Assembly (NCBI GenBank): GCA_035529895.1
Contig: DATKVV010000075.1
Location: 1 to 5,556, forward strand
Length of the DNA stretch: 5,556 nucleotides
Direction of reading: 5' to 3'
DNA from: JAUWKC01 sp035529895
GTDB lineage: Bacteria; Planctomycetota; Phycisphaerae; Sedimentisphaerales; Anaerobacaceae
A program made the position numbers and the translations under genes. Under the pieces are notes generated by a model. That model saw only the letters and a program-made list of their open reading frames with translations, was not told where the DNA came from and searched no databases. Each line of letters starts with the position of its first letter. Within the stretch, counting starts at the first letter, position 1. Shown in pieces: positions 1 to 5,200 of the stretch.

Positions 1-183
1 TTCGGCACACAGAGCGATCGTGGCGCAAGGTATGCCGAACGTATCCTCACTGCCTGCGCCACCTGTCGTCTGCAAGGGCGTAGTGTTATTGAGTATTTGC
101 GTAATGCATGTCGTTGTCATTTGGATGGTATTCCATCTCCATCGTTAATAAAAACCACAGCCTGTTTAGCCAAAACCGCGTGA
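1..183 (+). CDS. IS66 family transposase, C-terminal 60 residues (5' part outside window)
   Basis: Frame 1 is open from the first base to a TGA at 181-183. The peptide begins FGTQSDRGARYAERILTAC, continues through a TCRLQGRSVIEYL stretch and ends near PSPSLI. This is the conserved tail of IS66 (TnpC-type, DDE) transposases, where FG(T/S)QS(E/D)RG.R..ER.LT...TCR.QGR.V..YL sits at the C-terminus just before the right inverted repeat. The catalytic DDE residues are upstream and not in view, so it cannot be said whether the gene is intact. The last residues after PSPSLI (about ten) are probably unconstrained. It overlaps the convergent zinc-ribbon gene by 18 bp, which is explained by insertion rather than normal gene packing. 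Confidence 0.88.
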   Translation, partial: FGTQSDRGARYAERILTACATCRLQGRSVIEYLRNACRCHLDGIPSPSLIKTTACLAKTA

Positions 184-191
184 ACGCTTAC
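1..191 (+). mobile_element. Right end of an IS66-family insertion sequence (left part outside window)
   Basis: The segment carries the end of an IS66-type transposase followed at once by a terminal inverted repeat. On the minus strand the end reads GTAAGCGTTCACGCGG, starting at position 191. IS66 elements characteristically begin GTAA and end TTAC, often GTAAGCG, so 191 is the likely last base of the element. IS66 elements duplicate 8 bp of target, so 192-199 (cttttttc) is the predicted right-hand duplication; its partner lies beyond the left edge. The element ends inside the minus-strand zinc-ribbon gene. Seen: the TTAC end and the transposase tail. Inferred: the exact boundary. Confidence 0.82.
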
Positions 192-714
192 CTTTTTTCT
201 TATTTACTTTCTCAAGCAATTCAGTTGCCTCTCGCTTGGCCAGCGAAATTCTTCCCATAGCTTCTGTAAATTTAGGGTTGTTCGTCTGGTTTTTTTGGAT
301 AACGTCGAGAGCTTCCTGGTATTTGGCAATTCCGTTTTGCAAATCGCCATTTTCAATAAAGGATTGTGCCTTAGATTCCAAAGTCTGTAACTTTACCAAT
401 TTATCTGCTTCCTGACGAATCTTGGGGCCATTGTCATTCTCCCACTTGTCACGGAAAACAAAAAGCAACATAAGAAACACGGCCAGGATAAGAGTCAACG
501 ATACTGCTATAACTCCCAAACCTATAACCGACTTATTATGAGAAGGTTTTCCCCGGGCAGAGTCTATCGAGACAGGCTCCTTAGGTTCGGTAAGTTTCTT
601 TGCAGCGATAAAGACCTGTCCGCATTTGCATTTGACCTTTCTGTCTTCATATTCAGCAGGGACGGCAAATGTCTTTTTGCAGCCTGGACAAACGGCATTT
701 ATTGTTTCAACCAT
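166..714 (-). CDS. Zinc-ribbon, single-span membrane protein with TPR-like C-terminus; 3' end altered by IS66
   Basis: The predicted protein has 182 residues. Residues 9-31 form a zinc ribbon, CPGC at 9-12 and CKC at 29-31, of the MJ0042/planctomycete type that often starts membrane proteins. A basic linker leads to one transmembrane helix at about 62-87. Residues 98-170 are charged and helical; 113-140 resembles one TPR repeat (A.......GD...A...Y.EAL). No enzyme motif is visible and the role is unknown; a membrane-tethered scaffold is a guess. The ATG at 714 is preceded by AAGGGG with a 6-nt gap, which supports this start. The last eight residues (175-182) and the TAA lie in the inverted repeat and transposase tail of the adjacent IS66 element, so the native C-terminus is lost or replaced. 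Confidence 0.8.
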   Translation of the reverse strand: MVETINAVCPGCKKTFAVPAEYEDRKVKCKCGQVFIAAKKLTEPKEPVSIDSARGKPSHNKSVIGLGVIAVSLTLILAVFLMLLFVFRDKWENDNGPKIRQEADKLVKLQTLESKAQSFIENGDLQNGIAKYQEALDVIQKNQTNNPKFTEAMGRISLAKREATELLEKVNKKKGKRSRGFG

Positions 715-717
715 ATT

Positions 718-780
718 TTACCCCTTGAGGGAATTAAAGGTGTCCGGTACGTTTTCCCATGTCCTTTCCTTCTTTTGCAT
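718..780 (-). CDS. Possible 20-residue leader peptide upstream of the zinc-ribbon gene
   Basis: An ATG at 780 follows AAGGA with a 5-nt gap and opens a 20-codon frame that stops with TAA at 718-720, only 3 nt before the ATG of the zinc-ribbon gene. The peptide begins MQKKERTWENV and has no membrane segment or recognisable motif. The tight spacing would suit translational coupling. Against it, the putative -10 sequences of repeat A overlap or abut its ribosome binding site, so the transcript may start too late to translate it. It may be chance. Confidence 0.25.
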   Translation of the reverse strand: MQKKERTWENVPDTFNSLKG

Positions 781-989
781 AACAATCCTTATACAGTTTT
801 ATACGCTTTTTACCCGCCGTTCTTTTGGTCGGTTTACCCGGCGGAGTTTACTCGCCGTAGGTGAGGCGGGCTGGCGTACTGTATAAAACGGGGAACACAG
901 GGTGTTTCTGCCAGTATAAGAAGTTCCCGTTGCTTCTTCGATACTTGCCTTGTCCTGAGTAAGCGTAGCGCATTGAAGGGTCCAATCTT
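780..989. repeat. Dispersed intergenic repeat, copy A
   Basis: This shares three blocks, in the same order and orientation, with 1806-1990. The first is TAACAAT-N2-TTATACAGT (780-797). The second is CTGTATAAAACGGG followed by a 37-nt perfectly identical core (903-939) starting TGTTTCTGCCAGTATAAG. The third is GGGTCCAATCTT (978-989). Copy A carries about 82 extra bases (797-878) between the two halves of a palindrome that is contiguous in copy B. The insert is flanked by 9-bp inverted repeats (GTTTTATAC at 796-804, GTATAAAAC at 881-889) and holds three TTTAC(C/T)C(G/C)-type units with GC-rich pairing potential. No convincing ORF is present. It separates the 89-residue gene from the zinc-ribbon gene. 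Confidence 0.75.
811..870. other. GC-rich potential stem inside repeat A
   Basis: CCCGCC at 813-818 can pair with GGCGGG at 865-870. Alternative pairings exist: CCGCCG at 814-819 with CGGCGG at 839-844, and CGCC at 853-856 with GGCG at 865-868. The strand could thus fold in mutually exclusive ways. There is no U-tract on either side, so it is not a standard intrinsic terminator. It lies wholly in the insert that copy B lacks. Confidence 0.4.
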
Positions 990-1032
990 TTGCGTTTGGC
1001 CCAGGTAGTGCTCCGTAAGGAGTTTCAAGGAC

Positions 1033-1302
1033 TTAGGACACTTTGACCAGTTCATATAATCCGTGCCCGCTGTCGCGCAGTTTTCCCTGCCTGCACAATT
1101 CCCCCCAGACCTCTTGCGGAAACCGGCTGGGCGGCCTTATCGCAAAAACGCCCGTAGGCCCACCCGAAAGCGCCCCACGTCCAAGGCGCGAATCCTCGTC
1201 CAGGGCAGTGAGTTTGAGCCGCTTCTTGAACGCCTTCATAGCACTCTTGAGCACCTCCGGCGTTATGCCCCCACCATGTCCTTGTTGTTGGTGTTCTGTC
1301 AT
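1033..1302 (-). CDS. Conserved-looking hypothetical protein, 89 residues
   Basis: This small soluble protein has no signal peptide, membrane span or cysteine cluster. The N-terminus has a Gly/His-rich stretch (QGHGGGITPEV) followed by a basic amphipathic helix (residues about 15-32, AMKAFKKRLKLT). The second half (about 52-86) has IRPP, a FP.EVW.EL...GKL segment and a terminal LYEL, which would suit a small helical or winged-helix-like fold. That fold is a guess from pattern only. I have an impression of similar short proteins in Planctomycetes but no family name. It starts 41 nt after the RRM gene stop on the same strand, so it is probably the last gene of that operon. The ribosome binding site is weak (ACGGCAG), consistent with coupled or low translation. 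Confidence 0.65.
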   Translation of the reverse strand: MTEHQQQGHGGGITPEVLKSAMKAFKKRLKLTALDEDSRLGRGALSGGPTGVFAIRPPSRFPQEVWGELCRQGKLRDSGHGLYELVKVS

Positions 1303-1343
1303 AATCTGCCGTCGCGTATTTACTTTTTCAGCAAAGCGGGCTG

Positions 1344-1670
1344 TCAGTAGCGGTCTCTGCCGCCGAAACCGCCACCACGATTGCCACCGCCGCCGTAACC
1401 GCCTCGTCCACCTCTGCCGCCACGTTCGGTCTTCGGCTTTGCCTCGTTGACAGTCATAGCCCGTCCCTTGATGTCTTTGCCGTTCAGTCCTTCGATAGCT
1501 TTTTCTGCTTCCTCTTTAGAGGGCATTTCAATGAATCCGAACCCCTTTGATTTACCGCTGAACTTATCCATTATCAGGCGGACCTCTGTGACTTGGCCGA
1601 ACGGCGCAAAAAGCTCTTTTAATTCGCCTTCGGTGACGTCAAACGATAAATTCCCTACATAAATGTTCAT
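1344..1670 (-). CDS. RRM-domain RNA-binding protein with glycine/arginine-rich tail
   Basis: The protein has 108 residues with one RNA recognition motif over residues 2-77. RNP2 is IYVGNL (3-8) and RNP1 is KGFGFIEM (42-49); the aromatic residues Y4, F44 and F46 that stack on RNA bases are all present. Residues 83-108 are a Gly/Arg tail with RGG-like units and aromatic Y92 and F102, ending GRDRY. Bacterial single-RRM proteins of this size, best known in cyanobacteria and also found in planctomycetes, bind single-stranded RNA and are often cold-induced. Whether this one is cold-regulated cannot be read here. The ATG at 1670 has AAAGGGA upstream at about 9 nt. It follows the membrane peptide gene by 16 nt and precedes the 89-residue gene by 41 nt. 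Confidence 0.96.
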   Translation of the reverse strand: MNIYVGNLSFDVTEGELKELFAPFGQVTEVRLIMDKFSGKSKGFGFIEMPSKEEAEKAIEGLNGKDIKGRAMTVNEAKPKTERGGRGGRGGYGGGGNRGGGFGGRDRY

Positions 1671-1686
1671 TCTGTTTATTCCCTTT

Positions 1687-1785
1687 CTAAAAATATTTAT
1701 CTTTTATTTTCGCTCCAATAACCAGAGCCAAAATCACAACAGCCACACCAATAACTATCCAAGTCACAGTGCTCATTAAAAGCAT
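1687..1785 (-). CDS. Small single-span membrane protein, 32 residues
   Basis: An ATG at 1785 is preceded by AAAAGGAGG with a 6-nt gap, the strongest ribosome binding site in the left half of the window. The frame runs 32 codons to TAG at 1687-1689. Residues about 8-25 form one uninterrupted hydrophobic helix (TWIVIGVAVVILALVIGA), followed by a basic KIKDKYF tail that predicts N-out/C-in topology. It ends 16 nt before the RRM start, and its stop codon adjoins the RRM ribosome binding site, so the two are almost certainly co-transcribed. No family is recognised. An internal ATG at codon 4 is possible, but the Shine-Dalgarno spacing favours the first. Confidence 0.75.
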   Translation of the reverse strand: MLLMSTVTWIVIGVAVVILALVIGAKIKDKYF

Positions 1786-1813
1786 ATTAGGCCTCCTTTT
1801 CCACCTAACAATG

Positions 1814-1819
1814 ATTATA
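1814..1819 (-). promoter_or_regulatory. Candidate -10 element for the membrane peptide/RRM operon
   Basis: The minus strand reads TATAAT exactly, followed by CATTGTTAGG and then the ribosome binding site. Transcription would start near 1807, giving a leader of about 22 nt. No good -35 is seen at the expected distance (GCTTTC at 17 nt), and TG lies directly next to the hexamer rather than one base away. The box is embedded in the 1815-1831 palindrome, which could instead be its reason for existing. Confidence 0.45.
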
Positions 1820-1831
1820 CAGTCTGTATAA
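1815..1831. repeat. 17-nt perfect palindrome overlapping the -10 element
   Basis: TTATACAGTCTGTATAA has two 8-nt arms around a single T. It overlaps the candidate -10 of the RRM operon, the position of a repressor operator, but it is also the join point that is split by the insert in repeat A. It may be either an operator or the structural core of the repeat. Confidence 0.6.
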
Positions 1832-1926
1832 AACGGGAAAGCTTGTCCCCACATACCTCTGGCGGGGAACAGACTGTTTCTGCCAGTATAAGAAGTTCCC
1901 GTTGCTTCTTCAATACTCGCCCCTGT

Positions 1927-1980
1927 CCTCCGTAGCCAAAGTCCTGCATAGCTTTACGCGAAGCAGGACTGCGAAGGAGG
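1927..1980. repeat. Nested inverted repeat in copy B
   Basis: The inner stem AGTCCTGC (1940-1947) pairs with GCAGGACT (1963-1970). The outer stem CCTCC (1927-1931) pairs with GGAGG (1976-1980). The fold could form in RNA or in DNA. No T-run follows on either strand, so it is not called a terminator. Copy A lacks this segment. Confidence 0.5.
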
Positions 1981-2116
1981 GTCCAATCTTAGGAAGAATA
2001 TGCAAACTGCGGACCGATGTCAATCACGAATTTCTTGATAATCAGGTCCCTTGACAATAGAAAAAGGGTGAGTATGGCCGGCAATACCGAGTGGGCCGAA
2101 GACAGAGGTCTTGAGG

Positions 2117-2146
2117 TTGCTTTTTTGGTGGTGAAGCTGGTATAAT
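2117..2146 (+). promoter_or_regulatory. Candidate extended -10 promoter for the sialidase-like gene
   Basis: TATAAT at 2141-2146 is preceded by TG one base away (TGGTATAAT), an extended -10. A weak -35-like TTGCTT lies at 2117-2122 with an 18-nt spacer. Transcription would start near 2153, giving a leader of roughly 108 nt before the ATG at 2261. This is the best housekeeping-type promoter match in the window. Confidence 0.55.
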
Positions 2147-2154
2147 ACAACATA

Positions 2155-2256
2155 ATGCAGAACACACCCGGAAGCCTTGCTTTTTCATGCAAGGTCCTAA
2201 AAGAAGGCGTTTTGCAGTTGGCTGCGGCATTGTGTCGATGGATATTGGAGGAGTAG
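2155..2256 (+). CDS. Possible 33-codon upstream ORF in the leader (doubtful)
   Basis: An ATG at 2155 opens 33 codons that stop with TAG at 2254-2256, 4 nt before the start of the long gene. It has no ribosome binding site and begins almost at the predicted transcript start, so it would need leaderless initiation. The peptide (MQNTPGSLAFSCKVL...) has no known motif. Its stop overlaps the downstream Shine-Dalgarno, as in coupled leaders, but chance is the simpler reading. Confidence 0.18.
   Translation: MQNTPGSLAFSCKVLKEGVLQLAAALCRWILEE
2175..2194 (+). other. Small hairpin in the 5' leader
   Basis: CCTTGC (2175-2180) and GCAAGG (2189-2194) form a 6-bp stem with an 8-nt T-rich loop, extendable by one G-T pair. 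It sits within the predicted leader, about 50 nt before the ribosome binding site. No riboswitch core is recognised. The remaining intergenic sequence from 1991 to 2260 shows nothing else I can name. Confidence 0.35.
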
Positions 2257-2260
2257 TCTC

Positions 2261-5200
2261 ATGCACGCTCAGAAACTGACATTTCCCGTATTGCTGGTAT
2301 TAGTTGCGGGTCTGGTTAATTGCTCTTTGGCGGCCACCTGGACGGGAGCCAGTGTTGGTGATTCTTGGTGCACGCCGCAGAACTGGGACACTAATGCCGT
2401 ACCCGGTGCAGCGCAGACGGCGCGTATCAACCCGCCGCCCGAGCGCGGACCCGTTATCGATTGTGACGTCGCCGTCGGCTCAATCGAAGGGCCTAAGTGG
2501 AGTTCAAACGCCAATCAGGTCATAGACGTAACGGGGGGGAAGGTGGTCGTCAACGGCCAGTGGCGATTTGCCAACGGCGGCAGCGGCATCGCCACAGTCA
2601 ACATTACCGGCAGCCCTGATATTACTATCAACGGTATTTGGAGAGCAAGTGACAGCAGCCTGGATTTTGCCGTATTTAATGTTAGCGGCGGGAGCATCTC
2701 GTGCAGCGAGTTTAAACTTGGCGACGACGGCGGCGGAGAAATTAATATCAGCGGTGGTACGGTTACCATTGGTGGTAACATGACCTTGGGTGGCGTTCGC
2801 GGCGCCGCTGACATAACGATCACCATGACCGGTGGTCTATTGGATATCGCGGGTGCTTTTCAAGCGCCTCCGGCCGCCGGTGGTCCGGGAATTGTAACCA
2901 TCAACCTTGATGCGGGAATTATCCAGTGTGCTTTATTTAGTCACGGCGAAGCGGCGTATGCAATGGATATTGAGCAGGGTGCGTTCCTGGTTGCCGGAGA
3001 CGTCAGAAGTGATATTCTCGCCGATGTCAATGCGGGCTATATTACGGCCTACGGCGGTGAGGCGACGGTCAACGTTGAATTGTTTGGTGGTAATACGGTG
3101 GTGACAGCTTCCGAGCCTGACCCAAACCTTGCCTCGAAGCCCCGACCATACAACGGAACGGGGGGTGTGTCGCCTGATGCGATGCTTAGCTGGACGCCGG
3201 GCGTTTCGGCAAGTGCCCACGAGGTGTACCTCGGCACCGATTTTGACGATGTCAACAATGCCGCGGACCCAAACGTTCTGCCGGGAAGGGGCCGGCAGGA
3301 TTCAAACAGCTACGCTCCACCGGTGCTTCTTGAATTCGACACTACATACTATTGGCGGGTTGATGAGGTTAGCGGCCTCAAGACTTACAAGGGTAGGGTG
3401 TGGAGCTTTACGACAGATGATGGAAAAGCCGGCGAGCCCAGCCCTGGCGATGGTGCTTCGAGTGTGCCTCAGGATGCCGACCTCAGTTGGAAGCCGGGTG
3501 TGCTTGCCGTTTGGCATGATGTGTACTTTGGTACGGACCTTAACGACGTAAGCGACGCCAATAGTGCGGTGACTCTGGATGTGTATAAAGGCCGGCAGGA
3601 AGCGAACAGCTATAATCCCGGCATTCTCAATCTGGGGACAACTTACTATTGGCGGGTCGATGAGGTCGGTGACACATCGCTTGTAAGAGGCGATGTGTGG
3701 AACTTCAAAACGGCCATCGTGAGAATTATTGGCCACACGATTGTTTATGGCGGGCCTGATATATTCTGCGGCTGGCCGGCCAATAACGGCGTGTGGACCT
3801 GGGGTGATTATGAAATTCTCGTCAGTTTCGTTTACGGACCTTATGTGGAAATACCCGGTCACAACCTTGGCTCCCCGTCTTATACGGGTCTGGGCAGAAG
3901 CCTCGACGGCGGCCTGACCTGGACAATGGAGGACCCGCCCAATTTCGTCGGCGACGGCGGAACGCCGGTCCCCTCCCCGGGCGGAATCAACTTCGCCCAT
4001 CCTGACTTTGCCTGGCGAACGGAGTCATATACCAGCCAGGGCCAGTTCTTTATCTCCTACGACCGCGGCCACAACTGGCAGGGGCCCTACACCTGCGGGG
4101 CTCTGATGAGTCATCCGGAACTGGCGGGACTGAACAACAGCTCCCGAACGGATTACGTCGTCAACGGGCCCGATGATTGTCTCATCGGTATGTCGGTTAA
4201 TGGCTGCGGACCAACCGACAGGGCCTTTATGGCCCGGACCACCGACGGGGGGGCGACGTTCAACTTCGTTTCCTGGATAAATCCCGAGCCGTGCACCACG
4301 CGAGGGGTCATGCCTTCCACAGTGCGCATCTCAGAAAACAAACTCGTCACCACCCTGCGACGCAAGAATCCGGGCGATTGGATTGATGCCTTTGTGTCCT
4401 ACGACAACGGCAGCAGTTGGTCGTTTTTGAGCAAGGTGGCAGACACTTATACGTGGAACGGCAACCCTCCGGCGCTGGTGCGTCTGACAGACGGTAGACT
4501 GGCCTGTGCCTGCGGGAACCGCCTGGACCGGACAATTGAGGCCAGAATCAGTGAGGACGAAGGGGCGACCTGGACTGCTGAAATCATCCTCCGTGGCGAC
4601 TACCAGACAGACATCTACAATGATCCCGACCTCGGTTATTGCCGAATGGTGCAAAGGCCCGACGGCAAGCTTGTCACGATGTACTACTGGGCGACGCCGG
4701 AACACCCAACGCACCATATAGCGGCGACTATCTGGGACCCCGGCGGGACGCTTGACCCTGGGACCGCCATGAGCCCCACCCCACAGGACGGCGTCAAAGA
4801 CGTGCCGCGGGAGGTTGTTCTTGGCTGGTTGCCAGGCTTATACGCGGCTTCGCACGATGTGTATTTTGGCACTGATTTCGATGAGGTCAACGAAGCCGAT
4901 ACCTCGTCAGCCGAATACAGAGGCAGCCAGGACGTCGCAGATGACAATTATGCTCCGGCCGGTCCTCTTGAGTTGCGGACGACCTACTATTGGCGAATTG
5001 ATGAAGCGAACGGCCCCGAAATATGGAAGGGCCGTGTCTGGAGCTTCACAACGGCTGATTATATTGTGGTTGACGATATGGAGGCCTACAACGATAACAC
5101 GAACAGGATTTATGATACGTGGCTTCATGGGGTACGCTACGTTGGGGGCGAGTGGGCCTATTTGAACGGCGCGTTTATTGATCTTGGAACAGACCCGCCC

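Larger units (their letters stand above)
1806..1990. repeat. Dispersed intergenic repeat, copy B
   Basis: This is the partner of copy A (780-989). It shares TAACAAT-N2-TTATACAGT at 1806-1823, CTGTATAAAACGGG at 1824-1837, the 37-nt identical core at 1875-1911 and GGGTCCAATCTT at 1979-1990. Relative to copy A it lacks the 82-nt GC-rich insert. It has extra sequence at 1838-1865 and a different segment (1922-1978) containing nested inverted repeats. It lies directly upstream of the membrane peptide/RRM operon, with its 1806 edge supplying a promoter-like TATAAT. No protein is convincingly encoded. Confidence 0.75.

Noticed and set aside
1011..1022. CTCC-GTAA-GGAG as a terminator after the 89-residue gene
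   Set aside because: The stem is only 4 bp and no T-run follows on the minus strand.
834..1055. 73-codon minus-strand frame across repeat A
   Set aside because: It runs through non-coding repeat sequence into the end of the 89-residue gene. The part shared with copy B (QRELLILAET) is explained by nucleotide identity of the repeat, and the frame differs outside it.
2017..2145. 42-codon plus-strand ORF upstream of the promoter
   Set aside because: It has no Shine-Dalgarno and no recognisable family, and its stop overlaps the -10 element of the next gene. Chance is more likely.
1989..2266. Two overlapping minus-strand frames of 67 and 74 codons in the intergenic region
   Set aside because: The peptides are low-complexity and serine/proline-rich with no ribosome binding site, and they run opposite the promoter and leader of the long gene.
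2318..2326. Lipobox-like LVNC at residues 18-21
   Set aside because: Asn at -1 does not fit a lipoprotein signal, and a good signal peptidase I site (SLA|A) follows immediately.
3302..4000. 232-codon minus-strand open frame opposite the sialidase-like gene
   Set aside because: It is antisense to a clearly coding frame with recognisable domains, and its peptide has no motif. It is a by-product of GC-biased codons.
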